Origin: Thiomicrorhabdus indica
Lineage (GTDB): Bacteria; Pseudomonadota; Gammaproteobacteria; Thiomicrospirales; Thiomicrospiraceae
Assembly: GCF_004293625.1 (NCBI RefSeq)
Contig: NZ_CP033040.1
Span: 930,001 to 994,000, forward strand
Length of the DNA: 64,000 nucleotides
Reading direction: 5' to 3'
Shown here: piece by piece, positions 48,307 to 57,661 of the stretch
Layout: each line of letters opens with the position of its first letter
Numbering within the stretch: position 1 is the first letter of the stretch
The notes under the pieces: generated by a model
Databases searched by the model: none
What the model was told of the DNA's origin: nothing
What the model saw: only the letters and a program-made list of their open reading frames with translations
Made by a program: the position numbers and the translations under genes

Positions 48307-49557
48307 TTATTTCTCTTGTAAACTTTTTAAATGATCAATCCGAATTTTTGCCGGCGGGTGGCTGTCGTGATAGGCCGAATAACTTGGATCGGGTGTCAAG
48401 GTGCTGGCATTATCCCTATACAGTTTTAGCAAGGCCGAGATCAAATGTTCTGACCCAACATGTTCTGCCGCAAAAGCATCTGCTTCAAATTCATGTTTGC
48501 GACTTTTAATGGCACTAATAGGCCCCATAAAAAAGAACATCACCGGCACTGCGGTCATAAACAGCAAAAGCGCAATGGCAGGTGTTTGGTCAACCATCCC
48601 TAGACCTGAATAGAAAACTGGTTGTTCTGCGAGCCAGCCCAATAATGCTAAACCTGCCAAGGTCATTAAAGTCGCTTCAATGAGACGTTTTTTGATGTGA
48701 CCATGTTTAAAGTGGCCCAGTTCATGCGCCAAAACGGCTTCAACCTCTTCTGGTGAGAGTTTTTCAAGAAGAGTGTCAAAAAACACAATTCGTTTGTTTT
48801 TACCAAAGCCAGTGAAGTAAGCATTGCCGTGACCGGAACGTGAAGAACCGTCCATTACAAAAACACCATTGGATTCAAACCCCGTTCGATCAAGTAAGGC
48901 TTCAATGCGTTGTTTCATTTCCCCATCTTCGAGAGGGGTGAATTTATTGAAGATTGGTGCAATCCATTTTGGGTAAGCCCACATCAAGACTAATTGAAAG
49001 CCCATCCATAGTGCCCAAGTATAAAGCCACCATAAGTCGTCAATATAGGCATTCATTATCGAAACGACTGCCCAAACCAATGGTAATCCAAGTACAAGAC
49101 CAAGCGCCCAAGATTTTAGAAGGTCGGTGGCAAATTTGGTTGGAGTTGTTTTATTAAAGCCAAACTGCTCTTCAATTTTAAAGGTACTCATTATCGAAAA
49201 TGGCAAATGTAAAATTGATAAGAACCAAATCGTTGACAGTAAAAAGGCGACATTACGCCAAATAGGTTCTAGGGTGGTTTGCAACCAGAGATTGTAGATG
49301 TCTTGGAAACCACCACCAAGAGTCATAAAAAGAATGATCGCCGCATCGTAAAACAGCCCTAAACGACCCAGTTGCAGTTTGGCACGACTGTAATCTGCGG
49401 CTTTTTGGTGAGCGTCAAGGCTGACGACATCTGAGAAATCATCCGGCACTTTTTCTCGATGAGCGCCAATATGGAATTGGTTTTTGATATTGAGCCACAA
49501 TTCTAAAATTAGATTAAGAATCAGAGCAAACAGAAAAATAGAGGTAATCCAGTTCAT
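48307..49557 (-). CDS. M48 family Ste24-like membrane metalloprotease
   Basis: 416 aa with several transmembrane helices and the zinc motif HELGHFKHGH near residue 278, third ligand in KHEFEADAFAA. The layout matches CAAX prenyl protease 1/Ste24 homologues of bacteria, which act on membrane proteins from the cytoplasmic face. Bacteria have no CAAX pathway, so the substrate is unknown. It is divergent from orn. Confidence 0.9.
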   Translation of the reverse strand: MNWITSIFLFALILNLILELWLNIKNQFHIGAHREKVPDDFSDVVSLDAHQKAADYSRAKLQLGRLGLFYDAAIILFMTLGGGFQDIYNLWLQTTLEPIWRNVAFLLSTIWFLSILHLPFSIMSTFKIEEQFGFNKTTPTKFATDLLKSWALGLVLGLPLVWAVVSIMNAYIDDLWWLYTWALWMGFQLVLMWAYPKWIAPIFNKFTPLEDGEMKQRIEALLDRTGFESNGVFVMDGSSRSGHGNAYFTGFGKNKRIVFFDTLLEKLSPEEVEAVLAHELGHFKHGHIKKRLIEATLMTLAGLALLGWLAEQPVFYSGLGMVDQTPAIALLLFMTAVPVMFFFMGPISAIKSRKHEFEADAFAAEHVGSEHLISALLKLYRDNASTLTPDPSYSAYHDSHPPAKIRIDHLKSLQEK

Positions 49558-49634
49558 AGAAATTTACAGGTATCGTTGATTAATCTTAGTTTAAGATAAT
49601 GGCAATTTTTGAAATTTAAAGAGTAGCCACACAA

Positions 49635-50195
49635 ATGAAGTCGGATAATAACCTAATTTGGATTGACTTGGAAATGACAGGACTTGAGCCCAAGACCCAT
49701 AAGATTATTGAAATCGCAACTGTCGTTACCGATGCCCAACTCAAGATTTTGGCGCAGGGACCTATTATTGCGATTGCAACTGAGCAGGAAGAACTGGATA
49801 AGATGGACAATTGGTGCGTTACACACCACGGAAATTCAGGGCTAACCCAGCGTGTCCAGACATCTACAATTTCGATGAGTGAGGCGGAAGCCCAAACGAT
49901 TGAATTTTTACGTGAATGGGTTCCGGCCGGTAAATCGCCTATGTGCGGTAACTCCATCTGCCAAGATCGACGTTTTATGGTTGAGCAGATGCCAAAACTT
50001 GAACAGTTTTTTCATTATCGAAACTTAGATGTGAGCACATTAAAAGAGCTGGCTCGACGTTGGGCACCGGAAGTGTATTCCTCTCACGAAAAACAAGGAT
50101 CACATTTGGCGATGGACGATATTTTAGAATCGATTAATGAGCTCAAGCATTATCGTAATAATTTGTTGGCAGAAAAGTTTCGTGATCACGCCTGA
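49635..50195 (+). CDS. orn: oligoribonuclease
   Basis: 186-aa DEDDh exonuclease that degrades 2-5-nt RNAs and linear c-di-GMP product pGpG. Motifs are [22 protein letters not shown] and the final [15 protein letters not shown] with the catalytic His and Asp. A variant palindrome (TCCGGCCGGT, 49922-49931) is inside the gene. Confidence 0.96.
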   Translation: MKSDNNLIWIDLEMTGLEPKTHKIIEIATVVTDAQLKILAQGPIIAIATEQEELDKMDNWCVTHHGNSGLTQRVQTSTISMSEAEAQTIEFLREWVPAGKSPMCGNSICQDRRFMVEQMPKLEQFFHYRNLDVSTLKELARRWAPEVYSSHEKQGSHLAMDDILESINELKHYRNNLLAEKFRDHA

Positions 50196-50295
50196 GAAAA
50201 TCGGTTGAATTTTTAACAGATCAATTTAAATAACCTTTGGTTAGAAGGGGCTTAAATCCCTTGTACTTTCTAAGCGTTTCCTTTCAAAACAGAAT

Positions 50296-50315
50296 TCCGC
50301 TAAAAAGCGGTTTTT
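50296..50315 (+). terminator. probable terminator after orn
   Basis: Short stem TCCGC/GCGG(T) around TAAAAA, followed by five Ts. It is in the 274-bp gap before ilvI; no leader peptide gene was recognised there. Confidence 0.5.
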
Positions 50316-50399
50316 ATGGTTCTATTCAGTACCGCTTTCCGTTATAATTTCGCGCTTAACTTTTTATTTTGAAAAGTTTTTTTATTTTTAATGAATTTT

Positions 50400-50409
50400 A
50401 CCGGCCGGT
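50400..50409. repeat. ACCGGCCGGT palindrome upstream of ilvI
   Basis: Exact copy 60 bp before the chosen ilvI start. Confidence 0.9.
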
Positions 50410-50469
50410 GGTTTGCAAGACCTGCACAAAAACTTTCGTTCGGTGAACTTAACCAAGAGGACCATTGTT

Positions 50470-52173
50470 GTGGAAATGACTGGTGCCCAGACTCTTGTCC
50501 ATTTTTTGGAAGATGAGGGCGTAGAGCATATATGGGGGTATCCTGGTGGAGCGGTTTTGCCAATCTACGATGCCCTAGATACTGACGCTAAGAAATTAAA
50601 TCATATTCTTGTCCGTCATGAACAAGCGGCTGTCCATGCGGCAGACGGCTATGCACGCTCTACAGGTAAGCCAGGAGTGGTCTTAGTCACATCCGGACCG
50701 GGTGCGACGAATGCGGTAACTGGTATTGCAACCGCCTATATGGATTCAATTCCTATGGTGTGCATTACTGGACAAGTACCAACAGGATTGATTGGTTTGG
50801 ATGCGTTCCAAGAGATCGATACTGTTGGGATTACCCGACCAATCGTAAAACACAACTTCTTGGTCAAGGATGTTAATGATCTGGCAGATACGCTCAAAAA
50901 AGCGTTTTTCCTGGCTACAACGGGTCGACCTGGCCCTGTTGTCGTTGATATTCCGAAAGATGTTCAAAACGCCAAAAGCAACTATGTCTTCCCACAAGAA
51001 GTTGATATACGCTCCTATTTGCCTGTAACGAAAGGCCATAGCGGACAGATCAAGAAAGCGGTGGAAATGATGCTTTCTGCGAAGCGTCCTATTTTGTATA
51101 CCGGTGGCGGTGTCATTTTAGGTGATGCTTCTGAAGAGTTGACAACGCTGACTCACAAGTTAGGCTTCCCAATTAACCAAACGCTGATGGGCTTGGGGGC
51201 ATTTCCTGCTTCTGATAAGCAAGCGTTAGGCATGTTGGGAATGCACGGAACTTACGAAGCAAACTTGGCAATGCATCACTCGGATGTGATTATTGCGATT
51301 GGTGCGCGTTTTGATGACCGTGTCACTGGGAATCTTGAGAAATTCTGTCCCGACGCAAAAATCATTCACATCGATATTGATCCAGCATCGATTTCGAAAA
51401 ACGTGATTGTCGATATTCCAATCGTTGGACCTGTTAAGCAAGTCTTAACGGAAATGATTCAAGTATTGGATAATACCAAGCAGAAAAAAGACGAAGAAGC
51501 ACTTGCGACGTGGTGGCAACAGATCGAAGAATGGCGTGCAACGAACTGTTTGCGCTATGACACGACTGGCAAAAAAATCAAGCCGCAAGCAGCAATGGAA
51601 GCAGTCTGGAAATCAACAAACGGTGATGCCTATGTTTCATCGGATGTTGGTCAACACCAAATGTATGCGGCGCAATACTACCCATTTGATAAACCTCGTC
51701 GCTGGATTAATTCCGGTGGTTTGGGAACGATGGGCTTTGGTTTGCCTGCGGCGATGGGTGTGCAAATGGCGCATCCTGAAGCGATTAGCATTTGTGTGAC
51801 AGGTGAAGGTTCGATTCAGATGAACATTCAAGAACTTTCGACTTGTTTGCAATACGGCTTGCCGGTAAAAATTATCTGCTTGAATAACGGTTTCCTAGGA
51901 ATGGTTCGTCAGTGGCAGGAATTCTTCTATGAGCGTCGTTATTCGATGTCGTATATGGATTCATTGCCAGATTTTGTTAAGTTAGCAGAATCTTACGGCC
52001 ACGTCGGTGTTCGTATTGACGATCCAAAAACCATGCAGGCGCAACTGGATGAAGTCTTCTCTGAGAAATACAAAGACCGTTTGGTGTTTGTCGACATCCT
52101 AACCGATCAGCAAGAGAACGTTTACCCAATGATTCCAGCGGGTGCGGGCTTAAACGAAATGATTTTGGTCTAG
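50470..52173 (+). CDS. ilvI: acetolactate synthase large subunit
   Basis: 567-aa ThDP enzyme that makes acetolactate and acetohydroxybutyrate, the first common step for Val, Leu and Ile. It has [14 protein letters not shown], the catalytic Glu in [15 protein letters not shown], and the ThDP motif [15 protein letters not shown]...[13 protein letters not shown]. The GTG at 50470 is chosen because AGAGGA (50456-50461) lies 8 bp upstream and it gives [10 protein letters not shown], matching the E. coli IlvI N-terminus; earlier in-frame starts are rejected. ilvH follows 10 bp later. Confidence 0.96.
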   Translation: MEMTGAQTLVHFLEDEGVEHIWGYPGGAVLPIYDALDTDAKKLNHILVRHEQAAVHAADGYARSTGKPGVVLVTSGPGATNAVTGIATAYMDSIPMVCITGQVPTGLIGLDAFQEIDTVGITRPIVKHNFLVKDVNDLADTLKKAFFLATTGRPGPVVVDIPKDVQNAKSNYVFPQEVDIRSYLPVTKGHSGQIKKAVEMMLSAKRPILYTGGGVILGDASEELTTLTHKLGFPINQTLMGLGAFPASDKQALGMLGMHGTYEANLAMHHSDVIIAIGARFDDRVTGNLEKFCPDAKIIHIDIDPASISKNVIVDIPIVGPVKQVLTEMIQVLDNTKQKKDEEALATWWQQIEEWRATNCLRYDTTGKKIKPQAAMEAVWKSTNGDAYVSSDVGQHQMYAAQYYPFDKPRRWINSGGLGTMGFGLPAAMGVQMAHPEAISICVTGEGSIQMNIQELSTCLQYGLPVKIICLNNGFLGMVRQWQEFFYERRYSMSYMDSLPDFVKLAESYGHVGVRIDDPKTMQAQLDEVFSEKYKDRLVFVDILTDQQENVYPMIPAGAGLNEMILV

Positions 52174-52183
52174 GGGAGCGAAG

Positions 52184-52675
52184 ATGAAACATATTATTTC
52201 AATGTTAGTTGAAAATGAATCGGGTGCGCTGTCTCGAGTTTCAGGTCTGTTCTCTGCACGTGGTTACAATATCCAAGCACTGAATGTGGCACCAACTGAA
52301 GACGATACTCTGTCGCGTTTGACGTTGGTAACAGAAGGCACGGATCAGCAAATCGAACAAATCGTTAAGCATTTGAATCGTTTGATTGATGTGGTCAAGG
52401 TTTTGGATTTAACCGAAGGTCAGCACATTGAACGAGAATTGATGTTGATTAAGGTTTCGGCAACCGGCGATATGCGCGAAGAGTATATGCGTTTAGCGGA
52501 CATCTTCCGTGCGGATATTATCGATGTCACACCGACGACTTACACCATTCAAATGGTGGGCGACAGCAAAAAATTAGACGCGTTTATCGATATTATCGAT
52601 TCGGGACTGATTTTAGAAACAGTTCGCTCAGGAACGGTTGGTGTCTTGCGTGGCGAGAAGTGTTTAACGCTATAA
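52184..52675 (+). CDS. ilvH: acetolactate synthase small subunit
   Basis: 163-aa ACT-domain regulatory subunit (ISMLVENESGALSRVSGLFSARGYNIQALNVAPTED, shortened in form to the SGLFSARGYNI signature). It activates the large subunit and confers valine inhibition. GGGGAG lies before the ATG. Two palindromes and a hairpin separate it from ilvC. Confidence 0.97.
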   Translation: MKHIISMLVENESGALSRVSGLFSARGYNIQALNVAPTEDDTLSRLTLVTEGTDQQIEQIVKHLNRLIDVVKVLDLTEGQHIERELMLIKVSATGDMREEYMRLADIFRADIIDVTPTTYTIQMVGDSKKLDAFIDIIDSGLILETVRSGTVGVLRGEKCLTL

Positions 52676-52698
52676 AACGCTATAAAAAGACAAAACCG

Positions 52699-52708
52699 AC
52701 CGGCCGGT
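52699..52708. repeat. ACCGGCCGGT palindrome 1 of the ilvH-ilvC pair
   Basis: First of two exact copies spaced 25 bp start to start; this tight pair is the only one in the window. Confidence 0.9.
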
Positions 52709-52723
52709 AAACTTTATATCTGT

Positions 52724-52733
52724 ACCGGCCGGT
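52724..52733. repeat. ACCGGCCGGT palindrome 2 of the ilvH-ilvC pair
   Basis: Second exact copy. The pair shares the 3' context GTAAA (CGGTAAACT and CGGTAAATA). Confidence 0.9.
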
Positions 52734-52796
52734 AAATACCCAGATGAATTCAAATGGGTAAATAACGAATTTTGAAAATTTATTTTGATTAACCTA

Positions 52797-52822
52797 GCGC
52801 CGCAGCTATGCGGGCGTTTTTA
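52797..52822 (+). terminator. hairpin with T tail just before ilvC (possible attenuator)
   Basis: CGCCGCA and TGCGGGCG form a GC-rich stem with one bulged G and a short loop, followed by TTTTT, ending about 14 bp before the ilvC ATG and just ahead of its AAAGGA ribosome binding site. It could terminate ilvIH transcripts or attenuate ilvC. Confidence 0.6.
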
Positions 52823-52832
52823 GAAAGGATAA

Positions 52833-53852
<1,020 letters not shown>

Positions 53853-53939
53853 TTTTTAGGGGCTTGTTTTCCTGATTTCTTTGTTGGAAGTTAGCTCGTT
53901 TACTAAATGTAAACGTCGCCAACTCAGAAAAAACGCCAC

Positions 53940-53969
53940 CTAAAAATGAATGTTTGAAAAACCGGCTAT
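53940..53969. repeat. 30-bp direct repeat, copy 1 (downstream of ilvC)
   Basis: Matches 54123-54152 at 27 of 30 positions (core TGAATGTTTGAAAA). This copy overlaps the left arm of the ilvC terminator. Confidence 0.7.
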
Positions 53970-53983
53970 ATGCCGGTTTTTTT
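53957..53983 (+). terminator. terminator after ilvC
   Basis: Stem AAAACCGGC/GCCGGTTTT, short loop, T run; 105 bp after the ilvC stop. Confidence 0.85.
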
Positions 53984-54010
53984 GTTTTAGGTATATAGAA
54001 AAAAGACTGT

Positions 54011-54044
54011 CATTACGAGGGCTCTTATGCCCGTGGCAATCTAA
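54011..54044. repeat. REP-like dispersed-type sequence
   Basis: CATTACGAGG...CCCGTGGCAATCTA pattern, similar to short dispersed sequences of the type CATTGCGAGC...GTGGCAATCT found in many proteobacterial genomes. Only one copy is in the window, so its status as a repeat is from general pattern only. Confidence 0.4.
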
Positions 54045-54047
54045 TTT

Positions 54048-54057
54048 ACCGGCCGGT
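54048..54057. repeat. last ACCGGCCGGT palindrome before the cassette array
   Basis: Exact copy. No further copy is found from here to 64000. Confidence 0.9.
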
Positions 54058-54073
54058 TAGTTTTGTTATCTCG

Positions 54074-54095
54074 TTCTCACGCTCCTGCGTGGGAA
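54074..54095. repeat. small hairpin between ilvC and the cassette array
   Basis: TTCTCACGC and GCGTGGGAA pair with one mismatch around a 4-nt loop; resembles the common CGTTCCCACGC...GCGTGGGAACG dispersed hairpin. The whole 53853-54337 stretch has no gene; it holds the terminator, this hairpin, the REP-like sequence, the palindrome and the two direct repeats. From 54153 to 54337 I see only AT-rich sequence with short repeats of TTGCC and GGCAA, and no integrase gene. Confidence 0.5.
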
Positions 54096-54122
54096 TGAAT
54101 ATTTTTCCCCGAAAAGCGCTCG

Positions 54123-54152
54123 CTAAAATTGAATGTTTGAAAATCCAGCTAT
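54123..54152. repeat. 30-bp direct repeat, copy 2 (left flank of the cassette array)
   Basis: Second copy of the repeat at 53940-53969, 3 mismatches; here the terminator stem is degraded. It may mark a duplication made during insertion. Confidence 0.7.
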
Positions 54153-54337
54153 TTGTATGGAAAACTACAATTTTTTACATTAATATCTTTATTAAATAAG
54201 CCTTGTCAATGACAAGTTTAAATAGGTAATACAAGGTAACTTGCCAAATTGACAGGAAATACATGATAAACAAGCATAATTGCCTGAAAATATTGCCAAT
54301 ATATTAAATAATCGGGCAAATATGCCTGATACTAAAT

Positions 54338-54505
54338 GTTACGAGTGACCGCAAGCGGTCACTCGTAACGGGGTGGCGATAATAGATTTCATTGTTCGAC
54401 TCGCTTGCGCTCCTCATAACAATGCAATCAACCTGACGTGTTTCACCCACAAAAAATTTTCAATTTTTCGTGCGCGAAGCCACGCAGGTTATCGCCACCC
54501 CGTTA
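54338..54505 (+). mobile_element. ORF-less cassette-like unit with attC-like site, copy 1
   Basis: It opens with a perfect 15-bp stem, 2-nt loop hairpin (GTTACGAGTGACCGC, AA, GCGGTCACTCGTAAC; 54338-54369). An attC-like site follows, with 17-bp perfectly complementary ends TAACGGGGTGGCGATAA (54366-54382) and TTATCGCCACCCCGTTA (54489-54505) and an inner pair CATTGTT/AACAATG. Cutting at G/TTA at both ends gives a 164-bp unit, the same as a second copy at 61612. It has no convincing ORF. It could also be a MITE-like element with terminal inverted repeats. Confidence 0.65.
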
Positions 54506-54536
54506 TGCCCCCGTATAGATAAGGAGTACTTGAAGA

Positions 54537-55304
54537 GTGCAGTTCATTCATACCGACCTTGGTCAAAGGAAGCGCGGGGAAATTGTAGAGATTACCCTGA
54601 CAAGTGGTGCTAACGTCCGATTGATGGATAGCTCGAATTTTAATAGCTACAAAAATGGTAAGCGTCATCGCTACACCGGCGGACTCGCCAAGAAATCACC
54701 AGTTCGGCTGCAAATCCCTTCCTCTGGACATTGGCATGTTGCAGTAGATATGCAAGGGCTCAGAGGTAGTACAAGGGCTTCCGTTCGGGTTCTTCCCGGC
54801 GTATTGCCAGATATACAAGAACGTCCGTTAAGTGAAGTTCCAAGCCTTGTTCGAGATAACATTCCACCGTCAACAGAGACTGGCGCGGAGGTTCACGACG
54901 TTTTTATCTCTCATGCATCCGAAGACAAAGATGATTTCGTTCGCCCACTTGCAAACGCTCTTATTAGTGAGGGACTAAATGTATGGTTCGACGAAATGAC
55001 CCTACGCATAGGCGATAGTCTTCGCCAAAAAATAGATAAAGGTCTAGCGAGTAGTCGAGTAGGCCTTGTTGTTTTGTCCCCAGCCTTTATCAGCAAGGGC
55101 TGGACCAACTATGAGCTAGACGGAATTGTTAGCCGAACCGTTTCTGGCGAGCAAATTCTTCTACCGATATGGCACAACATTACAAAACAGCAGGTAATGG
55201 ATTTTAGCCCGTCCATAGCAGATAAAGTGGCGCGCAGTACTGCAACACACACAATTGAAGAAATCGCTACCGAAATAGCGGAATTAATAAGGTCCAAGGC
55301 ATAA
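54537..55304 (+). CDS. DUF1883-TIR domain protein (putative anti-phage NADase)
   Basis: 255 aa. Residues 1-87 match the DUF1883 pattern (MQFIHTDLGQRKRGEIVEI, SGHWHVAVDMQG). Residues about 119-250 form a TIR domain (HDVFISHASEDKDDFV, GLNVWFDEMTLRIGDSL, SRVGLVVLSPAF, WTNYELDGIV with the likely catalytic Glu). Bacterial TIR domains commonly cleave NAD+ when phage infection is sensed. GTG start with AAGGAG 10 bp upstream. Its TAA stop is also the first base triplet of the attC-like site that follows. Function here is inferred. Confidence 0.85.
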   Translation: MQFIHTDLGQRKRGEIVEITLTSGANVRLMDSSNFNSYKNGKRHRYTGGLAKKSPVRLQIPSSGHWHVAVDMQGLRGSTRASVRVLPGVLPDIQERPLSEVPSLVRDNIPPSTETGAEVHDVFISHASEDKDDFVRPLANALISEGLNVWFDEMTLRIGDSLRQKIDKGLASSRVGLVVLSPAFISKGWTNYELDGIVSRTVSGEQILLPIWHNITKQQVMDFSPSIADKVARSTATHTIEEIATEIAELIRSKA

Positions 55305-55363
55305 CAAAGTGCTGCTAGGGACAAAATACGCTGCGCTCCGTTTTGCCCCTGAGTACGGCGTTA
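55302..55363 (+). repeat. attC-like recombination site after the TIR cassette
   Basis: 62 bp from TAACAAAG to GGCGTTA. The inner stem GGGACAAAA/TTTTGCCCC is imperfect, with GCTGCGC in the loop. Its start TAACAAAGNGCTGC is shared with the sites at 59738 and 61553. The expected cut is after G55360. Confidence 0.8.
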
Positions 55364-55484
55364 TACGGCATCGCTCGAGTGTGCGTTTTCTACCGTAAGC
55401 GGGCATCGGTCGAAAAGTAGCAGAAAGAAATAATATTAAATGTAAGTCCCCTTGTCTTTGGTCCGTTTTTTAAGGTCTTGATAC

Positions 55485-57650
55485 ATGAAAATTACTTCCT
55501 TCGCTTTAAAGAATTACCGGCGGCTAGCCGATGTAACCTTAGTGCTTGATGATAAAACAGCGGTTCTTGTAGGTGCTAACAATAGTGGAAAAACGTCTTG
55601 CATTGGTGCTCTACATACATTTCTAAAAAGTCCGGAAAATCTCAAGGTTAGAGATATATCTAAGAAGAATTGGAGGAACATCCAAAATCTGGGTAAAGAA
55701 GTCGAAGTAGAGTTTCCCTCCATCGAGAAAATGCAGGAACTATCCGATGCTCTTATCAGGTTATTGCCTAGTTTAGATATCGAGATAACAGCGGAAGCGA
55801 GTGAGGCATATAAGGTTCGTGACATCCTACCAGACCTAGAGTGGAAAGGTGGTGCTCTATCCGTTCGCATAAATTATGAAGTAATTGATGTCTCCAAATT
55901 ATTTAGTGAGTTTGTTGATACGAGAGTGGTAGTATCCAAGCATCAAGGTGAGGTAAGCCTATGGCCTAAAGATCTCTGTGATTTTTTAGAGAAAGGCCGG
56001 AACTTCAGTAAGTTCATAAAGCAAAAGCACTACGTTTTGAGCAAAGAGGCTGAGCCTAGTTCGAACGAAATTTTACAGCCGCTAAAATCTGAAGCTTTGA
56101 AAAAGTTAATTCGAGTAGACGTTATATCCGAGCAGCGGGGGCTAGGTGCTGAAGATAACGCAGATCAAAAAGGGCCATATTCAGAAAAGCAGCGGCTCAA
56201 CAAGTTACTTCGAGACTATTATGAGCGTATTTTGAACCCAGAAGATTACCCAGAGGCTGACGACCTCAAAGTTTTGGGGCAACAGCAAAAATTAGAAAAT
56301 GACTTCACCAAAAGATTAAACGATCAGTTTGAGGCTCCTTTCGAAGAGTTGAAAAGTATGGGTTATCCTGGTATTGGTGGTAATCCAACTGTTGAGATTT
56401 CCGCGCAAATTAGCGGGACGGATGCGTTGCAAAAATCGTCATCGGTACGATACCGTTTTGATAAAAAAGATGAAGAGTTTCTTCCCGAAAGCTACCTGGG
56501 GCTTGGCTACCAGAATCTCATCTATCTGACTTTTAGGCTTCTAGAATTCCGCGACAAATGGATGCGTGTTGGTAAATCGGCTTCTTCAGGGGACAATGTC
56601 GAAGAGCAGATTGAGCCAATTCACCTGGTCTTACTTGAAGAACCGGAAGTTAATCTTCACGCGCAAGTTCAGCGTGTTTTTGTATCGAAAGCTTACGATA
56701 CTTTGCGGAATCATCCCGATTTGCGCGACAAGAATACCAAAAAAGATAAGTCTGAATACCAGACACAGCTCGTGATTAGCACCCACTCCAGTCATATTAT
56801 TAATGATATTGACTTCAAAAATTTACGTTACTTTCGACGGAATGATGCAAACACGTCGTCCATCGCAATGGACCATACAACAATTGCAAACATGTCAGAG
56901 CTTTTTGCGAATGCGAAAGATGAGCTTTTGTTTGTAAGTAAACACTTGAAGCTCACTCATTGTGATATCTTCTTTGCCGACGGCGTTATATTCGTCGAGG
57001 GGCAAGCAGAGCGTCTTTTGGTACCAGAGTTCATTTCCAATAGCTTCCCGGATTTATCTAATCGGTACATCTCGATGCTCGAGGTGAACGGTGCTCACAC
57101 GCACAAGTACAAAGCGTTAGTCGAGAAGCTTGGGGTCACGACTCTAGTGCTGACGGATCTTGACTCTGTTGATAACAACGGGAAGTCTTGTTTTCCGCAA
57201 AGAAACTCTGATCAAAAGAGCAACAATGATACTTTGAAGATCTGGCATCCACAGAAAGAAACGTTGGATGAGTTAGTAGATTTGCCCAAAACGGAACATA
57301 TGACAACAAGTGAAGGTGCACCGCTTTACGTTGCTTTTCAGAAGCCGACCCAGATTTCTGAGAAGGAGGTCTTAGCCCGAACATTTGAAGATGCTTTGAT
57401 ATTGGCTAATTTTGACCAAGAGTATTTTCAGAAGAAACCCAAACTCAAAACTGCAAAATCGGCCCATGAAGATGATAGTAAGTCGTTGTCAGAGTCACTT
57501 TATGAATATGTGCAAGGTTTAAAAAAAGGCGACTTTGCCTTCGATTGCCTATTCCATCTCGCGGATAAAGAGTCGAATAGCTTCAACCCCCCTGAATACA
57601 TGAGCGATGGCCTTAAATGGCTGGCAGCTCAGCTTTCACCAAAAGAATAG
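55485..57650 (+). CDS. OLD-family ATPase-TOPRIM endonuclease (GajA-like)
   Basis: 721 aa. The ABC-type ATPase has Walker A VGANNSGKTS (about 29-38), a signature-like LGLGYQNLIYL (about 345), Walker B VLLEEPEVNLHAQ (about 381) and ISTHSSHI. A TOPRIM nuclease domain follows, with FVEGQAERLLVPEF (about 500) and VLTDLDSVD (about 555). Class 2 OLD proteins next to a UvrD-like helicase constitute Gabija, in which GajA nicks DNA when nucleotides are depleted by phage. It is longer than the typical ~580 aa GajA, mostly in the C-terminal part after TOPRIM. The 121 bp before it lies within the cassette. It is followed by the helicase gene after 11 bp. Confidence 0.85.
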   Translation: MKITSFALKNYRRLADVTLVLDDKTAVLVGANNSGKTSCIGALHTFLKSPENLKVRDISKKNWRNIQNLGKEVEVEFPSIEKMQELSDALIRLLPSLDIEITAEASEAYKVRDILPDLEWKGGALSVRINYEVIDVSKLFSEFVDTRVVVSKHQGEVSLWPKDLCDFLEKGRNFSKFIKQKHYVLSKEAEPSSNEILQPLKSEALKKLIRVDVISEQRGLGAEDNADQKGPYSEKQRLNKLLRDYYERILNPEDYPEADDLKVLGQQQKLENDFTKRLNDQFEAPFEELKSMGYPGIGGNPTVEISAQISGTDALQKSSSVRYRFDKKDEEFLPESYLGLGYQNLIYLTFRLLEFRDKWMRVGKSASSGDNVEEQIEPIHLVLLEEPEVNLHAQVQRVFVSKAYDTLRNHPDLRDKNTKKDKSEYQTQLVISTHSSHIINDIDFKNLRYFRRNDANTSSIAMDHTTIANMSELFANAKDELLFVSKHLKLTHCDIFFADGVIFVEGQAERLLVPEFISNSFPDLSNRYISMLEVNGAHTHKYKALVEKLGVTTLVLTDLDSVDNNGKSCFPQRNSDQKSNNDTLKIWHPQKETLDELVDLPKTEHMTTSEGAPLYVAFQKPTQISEKEVLARTFEDALILANFDQEYFQKKPKLKTAKSAHEDDSKSLSESLYEYVQGLKKGDFAFDCLFHLADKESNSFNPPEYMSDGLKWLAAQLSPKE

Positions 57651-57661
57651 GGGGGGAAGTT

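Noticed and set aside
48216-48509. 97-aa plus-strand ORF
   Set aside because: It starts in the 18-bp repeat and is mostly antisense to the Ste24-like gene.
54153-54337. Possible integron integrase or attI at the left end of the array
   Set aside because: No ORF of useful size and no recognisable integrase motif; only AT-rich sequence with short TTGCC/GGCAA repeats. A degenerate TAAC...GTTA span (54237-54341) has no convincing arms.
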